Shown: in pieces, positions 18,420 through 26,781 of the stretch | How positions within the stretch are numbered: position 1 is the first letter of the stretch | Layout: the number at the start of each line of letters is the position of its first letter | Assembly (NCBI GenBank): GCA_030388725.1 | Contig: CP128857.1 | Coordinates: 3,286,001-3,350,000 of the forward strand | Source of the DNA: Prodigiosinella aquatilis | GTDB lineage: Bacteria > Pseudomonadota > Gammaproteobacteria > Enterobacterales > Enterobacteriaceae | Length of the DNA stretch: 64,000 nucleotides | Direction of reading: 5' to 3' | Translations under genes and position numbers: made by a program | Notes under the pieces: model-generated | The model's input: only the letters and a program-made list of their open reading frames with translations | The model's database searches: none | Told to the model about the DNA's origin: nothing

Positions 18420-19799
18420 TTAATGTAACAACCGAACTTTGCAGTTTTTTCCCTTGATTTTCCCTTGTTGAAGCTGTTGCAAAGCACGCTTGGCACTGCT
18501 TTTACGAATAGCCACGTAAGCATGAACCGGAAACAGATCGATTTTACCCACCTCCGCTGCGGTTAAACCAGCGTCCCCTGTCAGGGCACCAAGAATATCG
18601 CCCGGACGGATTTTAGCCTTACGTCCTCCGTCAATGCACAGCGTGACCATTTCCGGCTCCAGTGCCACCACGCCACCACCTACCGACGCTGCCTGGTGCC
18701 AGTTCACGGTAATACCGAGATAATCTTCCAGCAGATGAACACGATTCATCTCTTCCGGCGTACACAGGCTGATCGCCAGCCCTTGCATACCCGCCCGCCC
18801 GGTACGTCCGATACGATGCACATGCACTTCAGGATCAAACGCCAGTTCGAAATTCACCACCAGTTCCAGTTGCTTGATATCCAGCCCCCGTGCGGCCACA
18901 TCCGTTGCTACCAGCACGCGACAGCTGTGATTGGAAAAACGGACCAATACCTGATCGCGATCCCGCTGCTCCATATCGCCATGCAGTGCCAGCACACTGA
19001 TATCCTGTGCGGCCAGCGCGTCGAACACGCTCTGACACTCACGCTTGGTATTGCAAAACACCACGCAGGAGGCCGGCTGATGCTGGCTCAATAGCGCAAC
19101 CAGCAGTGGAAGCCGACGTTCACGGGATGTCTCGTAAAAATGCTGCTCAATAGCGGTATCATCGTGTTCTTCATCAACTTCGATACTGACTGGCTGACGC
19201 TGTACCCGGGCGCTGATACGCGCAATTTCCGCCGGATACGTAGCGGAAAACAACAATGTCTGTCGCTGAGATGGAGTATGGCTGATCACATTATCAATCG
19301 CCTCGGTAAACCCCATATCCAGCATACGATCGGCTTCATCCAGTACCAGAATTTTCATCGCGGCCAAAGACAATGATCCTTTGCGCAGATGCTCCTGAAC
19401 CCGTCCCGGTGTTCCCACCACGATGTGAGGAGCATGAACCAGCGAATCCAGTTGTGGCCCCATCGGCTGCCCACCACAGAGGGTCAGGATTTTAATATTT
19501 TGGGTAAACCGCGCCAGTCGACGCAGCGCTTTGCTTACCTGATCGGCCAACTCTCGTGTAGGGCATAACACCAACGACTGAGTGGTAAATGAACTTGTCT
19601 CAATGGTGTTCAGTAGACCAATACCAAAAGCGGCCGTTTTACCACTGCCGGTTTTGGCTTTGGCCCGCACATCTTCACCGCGCAGAATGGCGGGTAACGC
19701 AGCCGCTTGCACGGGTGTCATCGCGGCATACCCCAGTTCCTGCAAATTGGATAATTGTGACGCGGGAAGTGGGAGAGAAGAAAAATCGGTGGAAATCAA
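18420..19799 (-). CDS. dbpA: ATP-dependent RNA helicase DbpA
   Basis: DEAD-box helicase that is stimulated by hairpin 92 of 23S rRNA and acts in late 50S assembly. Helicase motifs in order: Walker A AKTGSGKTAA (about residue 49), PTRELA, DEAD, SAT and HRIGRTGRAG. The C-terminal domain (about 385-459) is the DbpA RNA-binding domain, seen in KIRPGDILGALTGD and VHAYVAIRKSSAKRAL. Length is 459 aa (E. coli 457). It is monocistronic. Confidence 0.96.
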   Translation of the reverse strand: MISTDFSSLPLPASQLSNLQELGYAAMTPVQAAALPAILRGEDVRAKAKTGSGKTAAFGIGLLNTIETSSFTTQSLVLCPTRELADQVSKALRRLARFTQNIKILTLCGGQPMGPQLDSLVHAPHIVVGTPGRVQEHLRKGSLSLAAMKILVLDEADRMLDMGFTEAIDNVISHTPSQRQTLLFSATYPAEIARISARVQRQPVSIEVDEEHDDTAIEQHFYETSRERRLPLLVALLSQHQPASCVVFCNTKRECQSVFDALAAQDISVLALHGDMEQRDRDQVLVRFSNHSCRVLVATDVAARGLDIKQLELVVNFELAFDPEVHVHRIGRTGRAGMQGLAISLCTPEEMNRVHLLEDYLGITVNWHQAASVGGGVVALEPEMVTLCIDGGRKAKIRPGDILGALTGDAGLTAAEVGKIDLFPVHAYVAIRKSSAKRALQQLQQGKIKGKNCKVRLLH

Positions 19800-19907
19800 G
19801 GTAAGTGCTCCCGTTAGCGAAGGCGACGCCAGCCCATCGCCAGCGTAAAACGGCAGACATCATACCAGAATCGCTCTCCTGACCGTGCGGCAAAATAACA
19901 CCGTTCG

Positions 19908-20642
19908 TTACATCACCGTTCCGAAACCATATTCGGCCAGACAACACTGTGCCGTTTCAGACAACAGATAACGCGCCAGTAATACCGCTTCTGGCTGCTC
20001 AGGTTTGAGCGTTGCCAGCATATATTCTGCCGTAACGGCATAAGGTGCTGCCAGTTTAACAATGTGCAGTTCGGGATAACGCTGCATCTGTGGAATGTAG
20101 TTGGCATAACCGATATGGATATCACTCTGTCCGGTAAGGATCAGGTTAGCGCTAGCTATCGTCCCCGCCGGAAGCAATGACTTGAGTCCCGCACCCAGTA
20201 AAGGTTTCGCCCTGCTGCGCAGCAGGTCTCCTTTCCCGGGATGCAAACACTCGATCCGATCAAAAAACTGATGTGCATAGTCGCCACCAGGATCACTACC
20301 CGGTGTAGAGGTTGATAGTGTGAAGCGCGAATCGAGCAATGTTGACAACCAGTCTTGTCCAGTCAATGCGGGATCATTGCGCATCACTATGCACAGTTGA
20401 TTGGTCGCAAAACGAGCCGTTTTCCCGGTCATTCCCTGCGACTGCAAGCGTAACGGATGCCCACAGTCAGCGGAGGCAAACAAATCGGCGACACCCCCGG
20501 TCATCAGTTGTTGGCACAACAACCCCGCAGGGCCAAACGTGGGTTCGGTTTCCACACCATAATGTTGTGTGAATGTTTTCAGCAGCACGTTGAAAGGTTG
20601 TCTCAGACTGCCGGCGGCAAAGACGCGTAATGCCCGATTCAT
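19908..20642 (-). CDS. ModA-like periplasmic-fold protein without signal peptide
   Basis: A 244-aa protein with the fold of molybdate/tungstate-binding proteins. It opens directly with RVFAAGSLRQPF, the strand and oxyanion-contact loop of ModA, and continues with the family's DLFASADCGHP and LSTSTPGSDPGGDYAHQFF. There is no signal peptide or lipobox, so it should stay in the cytoplasm. It is the last gene of a four-gene operon behind a ModE box, with its start overlapping the ATPase stop. It could be a cytoplasmic oxyanion sensor or store, or a binding partner of the ATPase; the function is inference. Confidence 0.75.
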   Translation of the reverse strand: MNRALRVFAAGSLRQPFNVLLKTFTQHYGVETEPTFGPAGLLCQQLMTGGVADLFASADCGHPLRLQSQGMTGKTARFATNQLCIVMRNDPALTGQDWLSTLLDSRFTLSTSTPGSDPGGDYAHQFFDRIECLHPGKGDLLRSRAKPLLGAGLKSLLPAGTIASANLILTGQSDIHIGYANYIPQMQRYPELHIVKLAAPYAVTAEYMLATLKPEQPEAVLLARYLLSETAQCCLAEYGFGTVM

Positions 20643-21409
20643 TAGGACTCCATTGCCGTAAACAGGGGGATCAAGGTACGATAATGCTGTTGAGCGAACG
20701 CAACGGTCAGCATTTTAACCGGGATGCCATACAGCCGGGTCAGATTGTCTTCCGTCAGAACGTCACCATTTAGCCCATGCAGACATTCACCGTCATTCAT
20801 CAGCAATAGTGAGCGCTGCGCGATCATCATCGCCTGCGCAGGATCGTGGGTGGAAAACACCACGCTAATCCCCTGCTCCTTTGCCAGCCGTCGCAGCAGT
20901 TGCAGCACACTGGCCTGATGCTGTAAATCCAGTGCCGCCGTAGGTTCATCCAACATCAGGATCTGGCACTCCGTGGTCAGTGCCCGGGCAATCAATACCC
21001 GCTGTTGCTGCCCGCCGGATAGCGTATTGAATGGTCGATCCGCCAAATCCATCAGATCCAGTTGGGATAACGCCGCAGTGGCCAGTGCGATATCCTGCGC
21101 TGAAGGCATGGATAACCAGCCAATCTTACTTGCCCGTCCCATCAGTACAATATCCAGCACACTGTAGGCAAAAGATGGCGCAAACCGCTGTGGCACAAAC
21201 CCGATACTGCCATAACGTGTTACGCAGCCCGCTAACGGTGATAAATACCCAAGCAGCGTATGCATCAGCGTGGTTTTCCCTCGTCCATTCCCCCCCAATA
21301 TGGCGGTAATTTCACCAGCCTGAATGTGGAGATTCAACGGAGCGAACAGCGTTTGCCCGGCAGAATAACCACACACCAGACTTTCTGTTGTCAACATCGG
21401 GGCAGTCAC
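20642..21409 (-). CDS. ABC transporter ATPase, FecE/MolC type
   Basis: ATPase of a type II (FecCD/BtuCD-like) importer, 255 aa. Walker A is GGNGRGKTTL (about residue 39), the Q-loop region is IGFVPQR, the signature is LSGGQQQR, Walker B is ILMLDEPT and the switch His is in STHDPAQ. It overlaps the permease gene by 4 bases, and its stop is shared with the start of the ModA-like gene. The family usually serves siderophores or cobalamin; the ModE operator upstream argues for molybdate, as in Haemophilus MolBCA. Confidence 0.85.
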   Translation of the reverse strand: MTAPMLTTESLVCGYSAGQTLFAPLNLHIQAGEITAILGGNGRGKTTLMHTLLGYLSPLAGCVTRYGSIGFVPQRFAPSFAYSVLDIVLMGRASKIGWLSMPSAQDIALATAALSQLDLMDLADRPFNTLSGGQQQRVLIARALTTECQILMLDEPTAALDLQHQASVLQLLRRLAKEQGISVVFSTHDPAQAMMIAQRSLLLMNDGECLHGLNGDVLTEDNLTRLYGIPVKMLTVAFAQQHYRTLIPLFTAMES

Positions 21410-22422
21410 AATCGATTCTCCCTTCGGTTACGGCACAGCAACAACACGACCATCGGTGCGCCCAACAATGCCGTAATGATACTGAGTGGTAACTCCGCCG
21501 TCGTCAGGCTGCGGGCCACATCGTCAACCAACACCATAAAACCGCCGCCCAGCCACATCGATACCGGCAACAGGCGACGATGATCCGGACCGACCCACAA
21601 GCGCGCAAGATGAGGAACCACCAGGCCCACCCAACCAATACAGCCACTTACCGCAACCTGTGCGGCGACAATCAGCGCGCAGAGCGTCAGGATTAGCCAA
21701 CGTAACAACGGAACGGGAATACCCAACGTGGTGGCATCCTGCTCTCCCATGGAAAGCACATTGATGCGCCAGCGTAATCGCAGTAAAAGTCCACCCGCCA
21801 CCGTCAACGATGCGGCCAGCATCATCACTTTATCCCACTGTGCCGTAGCGAAGCTGCCTAACAGCCAGAATATGATGCTGGGTAGTTTTTCTTCCGTGTC
21901 CGCCAGATATTGCATCAGACTGACTAATGCGCCGAAAAAACCGCTGAGTAGTACCCCTGCCAGAATCAATACCAGAATCTGTTGCCTGCCCAGCAGTGAC
22001 GCAATCATAAACACCAACAGCAGAGCTACCATGCCGGCGGTAAACGTGGACAGCAGTAACAACAAAGGCGGCCAGCCAAACAGGATAGCCAATGTGCCAC
22101 CGAAAGCGGAACCAGCCGACACACCAATAATGTGTGGATCAACCAGCGGGTTACGAAACACCCCTTGTAATGCGGCACCGCATAGCGCCAGCCCACTACC
22201 GGCGCACAATGCCAACAATACGCGCGGTAGCCGGACATCCCACACCACCTGTCTTTCCACCTCAGTGATAGTCGAATCTACGCCAGTAAACGGTGAAATC
22301 AGAATCGACACAATACGCTCGATAGGCAGCTCAAACTGGCCCACCGCGAGCGATCCTACGGCGATCAGTAACGTCATGAGTACAATCAACAACAACGTGA
22401 TTCGGTAACTGCCCCCCATCAT
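21406..22422 (-). CDS. ABC transporter permease, FecCD/MolB type
   Basis: Inner-membrane permease of 338 aa with about ten hydrophobic helices, typical of the FecCD family. Recognisable family segments are LPRVLLALCAGSGLALCGAALQG and, near the C-terminus, GCIGWVGLVVPHLARLWVGPDHRRLLP. It overlaps the binding-protein gene upstream (4 bases, ATGA) and the ATPase gene downstream, so the three are translationally coupled. The substrate is inferred from the operator only. Confidence 0.85.
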   Translation of the reverse strand: MMGGSYRITLLLIVLMTLLIAVGSLAVGQFELPIERIVSILISPFTGVDSTITEVERQVVWDVRLPRVLLALCAGSGLALCGAALQGVFRNPLVDPHIIGVSAGSAFGGTLAILFGWPPLLLLLSTFTAGMVALLLVFMIASLLGRQQILVLILAGVLLSGFFGALVSLMQYLADTEEKLPSIIFWLLGSFATAQWDKVMMLAASLTVAGGLLLRLRWRINVLSMGEQDATTLGIPVPLLRWLILTLCALIVAAQVAVSGCIGWVGLVVPHLARLWVGPDHRRLLPVSMWLGGGFMVLVDDVARSLTTAELPLSIITALLGAPMVVLLLCRNRRENRL

Positions 22423-23486
22423 TTTACTGTAGCGAGAACAGAGGGTTGGTAATCCGTACGATAAAAGCGTTGGTAGTAGTCATTGGCGGCACGCTGCATA
22501 TTGATATCCTTAAAACGCGCTGGATAAAGCTGCTTTGCCAACCATAATTCACCAATCGCCAGTGCTTCCGGCATCGGATAGCCCCAGGCTTTGGCATATT
22601 CAGGCATCAGATATACCCGGTGATGTTTGACCGCATCAATCGACTGCCATGCCGGATCATGCATGATTTGTCCCACCACATCCGGGTAACGATTCTGCAC
22701 TAAAATGACCTGTGGATTCCATTGCAATACGTTCTCAATCGATACCTGCCGAAATCCTTTCACCGAAGCGGCAGCAACGTTGATAGCCCCAGCATGGGAC
22801 ATCATCAGCCCGGTATATTTACCCGATCCGTAGGTCATGAGATCAGGATTCGCAATATAAACACGCACCCGTTTGGTCAGCGGAATATCGTTTAAACGCG
22901 TCGCCACGATACTCCGTTGTTTAAACGTATAAGCAATCAGCGCTTCTGCCTGTGACTGGCGATTTACCACGTTACCAATCAGACGAATACCGGCTTTCAG
23001 TCCCTCGTTATAAGCCACATCTTCATCATCCATCGCCGGATTCATCTTATCCGCCTCACTGGTTTTATCCTGACGCAACGAAACCGCAATCACCGGAATG
23101 CCTGTATGTTCAATCTGCGACAGCATCTCGGGCGGCGCATAGTTAGCGACAAACACCACCTGAGGGGCCAGTTTAAGCAAGCTTTCAATGTTAACCTGCG
23201 TCAAGTCACCCGGCATTGGCAGCGTTGCCAGGCGGGGTGCTAACCGTAAATAACCTTCACCCAACTGTTTTTTCCAACTGGACAAGACGCCGACCAGCGT
23301 GTCCTGTGCATCCAGTTGCACCAGCAGATTCAACGTTTGGTGCTGCAAGACAACCACTCGGGTTACCTGGTCCGGTATGGTGACACGACGTCCTAGTTGA
23401 TCAGTAACCTGACGCGTTGCCCACCCCGATGTCGAAATCATGAAAAGCGCAATAATCAGTAATGACCGCCATTGTTTTTGCATCAT
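22419..23486 (-). CDS. ABC transporter substrate-binding protein, MolA-like
   Basis: Class III periplasmic binding protein (helical-backbone type used by siderophore, cobalamin and MolA-type molybdate importers). Two adjacent Met codons at 23486 and 23483 begin a clear signal peptide (KQWRSLLIIALFMISTSGWA). The frame stays open to 23570, but those residues are encoded by the ModE operator and are not expected to be translated. AAGGGA before the first ATG is a good ribosome binding site. It is the first gene of the operon. Confidence 0.82.
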   Translation of the reverse strand: MMQKQWRSLLIIALFMISTSGWATRQVTDQLGRRVTIPDQVTRVVVLQHQTLNLLVQLDAQDTLVGVLSSWKKQLGEGYLRLAPRLATLPMPGDLTQVNIESLLKLAPQVVFVANYAPPEMLSQIEHTGIPVIAVSLRQDKTSEADKMNPAMDDEDVAYNEGLKAGIRLIGNVVNRQSQAEALIAYTFKQRSIVATRLNDIPLTKRVRVYIANPDLMTYGSGKYTGLMMSHAGAINVAAASVKGFRQVSIENVLQWNPQVILVQNRYPDVVGQIMHDPAWQSIDAVKHHRVYLMPEYAKAWGYPMPEALAIGELWLAKQLYPARFKDINMQRAANDYYQRFYRTDYQPSVLATVK

Positions 23487-23499
23487 TTTTCCCTTGCCA

Positions 23500-23527
23500 A
23501 TCGTTATATATAAAACAATATAACGAT
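23500..23527 (-). promoter_or_regulatory. ModE operator
   Basis: A 28-base palindrome, ATCGTTATATA, six bases (TAAAAC), AATATAACGAT. The consensus for the molybdate-responsive regulator ModE is ATCGnTATATA-N6-TATATAnCGAT; the left arm is perfect and the right arm differs at one base. It lies 14 bases before the binding-protein start, where bound ModE would block transcription or translation initiation. This is the main reason for calling the operon a molybdate or tungstate importer. Confidence 0.88.
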
Positions 23528-23982
23528 TGGATGTATAAAAATACTGATCTCGCGCATTATTAGGCTTCAACCGACTGGGAATATGTCAATTAGTGATGGG
23601 GGAAAACGCCATAGCGGTAAGCTAAATATGGATAACAAACCATCGTCGTCTACTATTCTCGAAAGGTGAACATGTATCATCGGTATGACCCAACGCGATA
23701 CATCCGCCGACCTGAAAAATACAAACATTCATAACCAGAAAAATAACGTCACGGCACGTAATATAGTGTAAATATTTTCAATGCCGGTCTTTGTTTCAAA
23801 AGAGGTTTATCGCTTGAATTGACCCCACACCAGGCGTAAATTTAGCGCCAATTCCATCATGACGGATATGAGTCCGACGGTGATACAGAGCATCGCCAGT
23901 GGGATAATTGTCGGGATAATAGTCTGAACAATAAACGTGCAGTCGCCATCGTTGCTTAAGTAATTTTTCTGGAGAAAAATAA
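23528..23982. other. Intergenic region upstream of the importer operon
   Basis: About 455 bases between the ModE operator and the ypdK-like microgene. An open frame on the minus strand (23796-24041) is antisense to the microgene and lacks family features. No other signal was recognised. Confidence 0.4.
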
Positions 23983-24057
23983 ATGAAGTACTTCTTTATG
24001 GGGGTTTCATTCATACTGTTTTTGTGGGTAGGGACCTTCATACTGATGGTGGAATAA
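23983..24057 (+). CDS. ypdK: YpdK-like single-span membrane microprotein (24 aa)
   Basis: A 24-residue ORF starting MKYFFMG, followed by one hydrophobic helix with a central FLWVGTF and ending LMVE. From memory it closely resembles the 23-aa E. coli membrane protein YpdK (MKYFFMG start, then a WAGTF segment). GGAGA lies 8 bases before the ATG. In E. coli ypdK is next to alaC; here alaC is 14 kb away, with the out locus in between, which supports the identification. Function unknown. Confidence 0.75.
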   Translation: MKYFFMGVSFILFLWVGTFILMVE

Positions 24058-24103
24058 ACCCCGGTATGTCGATCGAGGATACCGCTTAGGGGAGTTCTGG
24101 CAA

Positions 24104-24958
24104 TTACCCACTCAATCCACTAACGGCATTCAATACTAAACTGATACCGCCACCCAGCGCCAGCCAGGGGCCAAACGCCAGTGGTTGCTGTATATTCTGC
24201 CGCCGAACACCACGCCACAACAACGTCAGTAATAATCCCAGTGATGAAGCGATCAGCACCAGGTTTGGTAATGCCGACCATCCCACCCAGGCACCCAGTG
24301 CGGCCAGAAACTTGAAATCACCGTATCCCAGAGCGTCTCTCCCCGTGAAGCGTTTAAACAGCCAATAAATCAACCACAGTGAAAGATAACCCGACATTGC
24401 CCCCACTACCGCCTGACTCAAGGGCACAAAGGTTTCAAACAAATTGAACAGAAGCCCCAGCCACAACAACGGTAACGTCAACACATCCGGCAGCCATTGG
24501 GTTCGGATATCAATCACCGACAGCACTAACAGGAAGCAGAATAGTACCAGTCCCCCCAGTAACGCCAATCCCGGTGCCCACCAACTGCCTGCCAGTATAA
24601 ATAACAACGCGGTACACACTTCAATCAGCGGATAGCGCCAGGAAATGGGTCGGAGGCAACAGTGAGAGCGACCACGCAGCCACAGCCAGCTCAGTACAGG
24701 AACGTTATCTCTGAAACGCAGCGGTTGCTGGCAATCAGGGCAGGCAGAGGATGGCCACCAGAGATCATAGCGGGAAACGGGCTCTGGTTCAGCCAGACCA
24801 AGATGAAACCGGGCTTCCTGCTGCCAGTGACGCTCCAGCATAATTGGCAAACGATGGATGACCACATTGAGAAAACTGCCAATCAATAACCCGCACACAA
24901 ACAGAGCAACCTGCCATGTCCACGGAAATACAGTGGCAAATGTGTTTAGATCCATCAT
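24104..24958 (-). CDS. outO: Type II secretion prepilin peptidase OutO
   Basis: Inner-membrane aspartic protease and N-methyltransferase (GspO/PilD) that cleaves and methylates the pseudopilins OutG-OutK. The N-terminal GSFLNVVIHRLP and the zinc-type Cys pair in SACPDCQQPL are typical, as are the catalytic Asp residues in LSVIDIRTQWLPD and GYGDFKFLAALGAW. About seven hydrophobic helices, 284 aa. Its start overlaps a 48-codon ORF by 4 bases. It is the last gene of the out operon. Confidence 0.93.
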   Translation of the reverse strand: MMDLNTFATVFPWTWQVALFVCGLLIGSFLNVVIHRLPIMLERHWQQEARFHLGLAEPEPVSRYDLWWPSSACPDCQQPLRFRDNVPVLSWLWLRGRSHCCLRPISWRYPLIEVCTALLFILAGSWWAPGLALLGGLVLFCFLLVLSVIDIRTQWLPDVLTLPLLWLGLLFNLFETFVPLSQAVVGAMSGYLSLWLIYWLFKRFTGRDALGYGDFKFLAALGAWVGWSALPNLVLIASSLGLLLTLLWRGVRRQNIQQPLAFGPWLALGGGISLVLNAVSGLSG

Positions 24959-25101
24959 GTGTTACTCCACCCCGGTTCTCCCTGCTGTAATAACGATGCT
25001 GGCATATCCTGGGTATCAAACCAATCATCACCGTAATCCAATGATGATATTTGCGCGACACCCCGCATTTTGTGACAGACTATCAATGTGTTAGCCACCA
25101 T
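24955..25101 (-). CDS. Uncharacterised 48-aa ORF between outM and outO
   Basis: A short in-operon ORF that begins 1 base after the outM stop and whose TGA overlaps the outO ATG (ATGA), the same coupling used by other genes here. The protein starts MVANTLIVCHKMRGV and ends with an acidic, Trp-containing tail (DYGDDWFDTQD then GEPGW). It has no signal peptide or membrane span. It sits where outN is found in loci that have it, but is far too short to be GspN. I do not recognise it; it could simply couple translation of outO to outM. Confidence 0.5.
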   Translation of the reverse strand: MVANTLIVCHKMRGVAQISSLDYGDDWFDTQDMPASLLQQGEPGWSNT

Positions 25102-25102
25102 T

Positions 25103-25582
25103 TTATCGTTCCAGTAACAGTCGACTCACGTCTACATTTCCCATACTGTTTTCCACCGCGGCGACTTCCAGTACCTGGGTAATCACACCGTTTTTCTGCT
25201 CCAGTTCCAACAGCCAGTGCATCAACGAATTAAAATCACTACGAGACAATGTCACCGACACCTGATTTCCCTGCGGCTGTAAACGTTGAATGGTGATGCC
25301 ATATTGTGCGGCGGTTTGCGGAATCAATACTGTCAGACTGACCTCCCGTCCACTCACCTGTTTCCGTCCCCTCGGTGTCGGCAGCCGCGCCGCCTGCTTC
25401 GGCATCCAACTGACCGTCTGCCGTTCACGTTCAATCATCAGCCGCCATTGCTGGCTTTGTCGTTGCCAGGGTTGCCACAGAAGGTAATACAGCAAGCACA
25501 GAACCACCAACCCCACACATACCAGCATCAACCTCCTCTCCCGAAGACTCATACTCTGCCAGTGTTGCCGCAGTTCATTCAT
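25103..25582 (-). CDS. outM: Type II secretion protein OutM
   Basis: Bitopic inner-membrane platform protein (GspM), partner of OutL. The 159 residues comprise a short cytoplasmic N-terminus ending in LRERR, one hydrophobic span (about 19-36, LMLVCVGLVVLCLLYYLLW) and a periplasmic ferredoxin-like domain (VSLTVLIPQTAAQYGITIQRL and after). The start overlaps the outL stop by 4 bases. Confidence 0.92.
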   Translation of the reverse strand: MNELRQHWQSMSLRERRLMLVCVGLVVLCLLYYLLWQPWQRQSQQWRLMIERERQTVSWMPKQAARLPTPRGRKQVSGREVSLTVLIPQTAAQYGITIQRLQPQGNQVSVTLSRSDFNSLMHWLLELEQKNGVITQVLEVAAVENSMGNVDVSRLLLER

Positions 25583-26781
25583 GGCTGACTCCTTAATAAC
25601 AGTTGGCCTTCCACATGGTCCTTTTCCTGCTTTATCTCACCCGGTGGAATCTGATAATAAGCCATCGCCTGCTGACGAAACTGCTCCATTTGTTCAAATG
25701 AATTAGCGCGTAGATTCAACCGCAACTCACCCCGGGCATGTTCATAAGACAGTGACTGTAATTGAATTCCGGCATTATGAGCGACCAACTGCTGTAAGCG
25801 ACTTATCTGTTCGGTCAGGGTAGCGGACGAATTCCCTACCTGGGCCTGCTGCAAATGACGTTGCATCTGCGCCCGTGGATTGACAACCGTGGTTTCCTCC
25901 GGGAACAGCTTGCGGTAAACACGGATACTCTCCTGATGCCAATAATTTGCCTGCTGATAAAGTTTATAATGTGACCAACCAGCATCGCCTGCCAGCAACA
26001 AGAGATAGACGGACAGCGCGATCAATACACCACGCCATGGCTGAACAGCCTGACGCCAGGATTTCACCAGCGCAAATTCGCCCTGTCGCAGGTCCATACT
26101 CACCGGTAATAAGGCTTTCGCGGCCAGCGTAAACAAATCTGTGACTGGTTGTGGCTGCCAGGTGATAGCCTCGGCAGGAACCGGGCTGTAGCAATGTACT
26201 GCCGGCAATGGCTGGAATGTGTTGATCAGTGCCTGATACCAGCAGGTTTCTGCCGCCATGCCGATACCGCTATCCTGTCGGAACAACCACAAATCGTGAT
26301 GATTCAACGCACTCCAGGCACTGTCCAGCCGGGGTAATGCCAACACATCCGGCAACAGCGTTTCCACACTGACCCCGATCTCGTGACACTGTTTCAGCCA
26401 TTGCTTCATCCGATCTTTCTGCACAACGGCGACCGTACCCTGCTCATCGCGTATTTCTATAACGGCAAAATGCAGTTTTTCAACATCTGCCGCCAGTTGA
26501 TCCTCCAACATGAAGGGAATCGCCTGTAACAATTGCCGCCGTGCCTGACGTGGCAACGTCAGTATATGAAAAACCACGTCGGTGGAAGGAACCAGCACCC
26601 GGGCGGAAACTACCGGGCAAACCGCCAAACTCGCCTTCAACTCCGCTACCGTACCGCTCCCTTGAGCGACAACCAACTGGCGACCGGGTGACCAAATCAG
26701 CCATTCAAGACTGTCTGTCGCGTCTGCGGATAAACGCACGACAAGATGCTGTTTCCCACTGGCGTTCTCTGTCCTGTTCAT
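25579..26781 (-). CDS. outL: Type II secretion protein OutL
   Basis: Inner-membrane platform protein (GspL), 400 aa, which docks the ATPase OutE through its N-terminal actin-like cytoplasmic domain (about 1-250). A single span follows at about 255-275 (GVLIALSVYLLLLAGDAG), and then a periplasmic domain that pairs with OutM. It overlaps outK upstream and outM downstream by 4 bases each. Confidence 0.92.
   Translation of the reverse strand: MNRTENASGKQHLVVRLSADATDSLEWLIWSPGRQLVVAQGSGTVAELKASLAVCPVVSARVLVPSTDVVFHILTLPRQARRQLLQAIPFMLEDQLAADVEKLHFAVIEIRDEQGTVAVVQKDRMKQWLKQCHEIGVSVETLLPDVLALPRLDSAWSALNHHDLWLFRQDSGIGMAAETCWYQALINTFQPLPAVHCYSPVPAEAITWQPQPVTDLFTLAAKALLPVSMDLRQGEFALVKSWRQAVQPWRGVLIALSVYLLLLAGDAGWSHYKLYQQANYWHQESIRVYRKLFPEETTVVNPRAQMQRHLQQAQVGNSSATLTEQISRLQQLVAHNAGIQLQSLSYEHARGELRLNLRANSFEQMEQFRQQAMAYYQIPPGEIKQEKDHVEGQLLLRSQP

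Noticed and set aside
20642..23486. Iron-siderophore transporter
   Set aside because: The protein families allow it, but no siderophore genes or Fur-like box were seen, while a near-perfect ModE operator is present.
23796..24041. 81-codon minus-strand frame upstream of outO
   Set aside because: It lies opposite the ypdK-like gene, has no ribosome binding site, and its translation has no family features.
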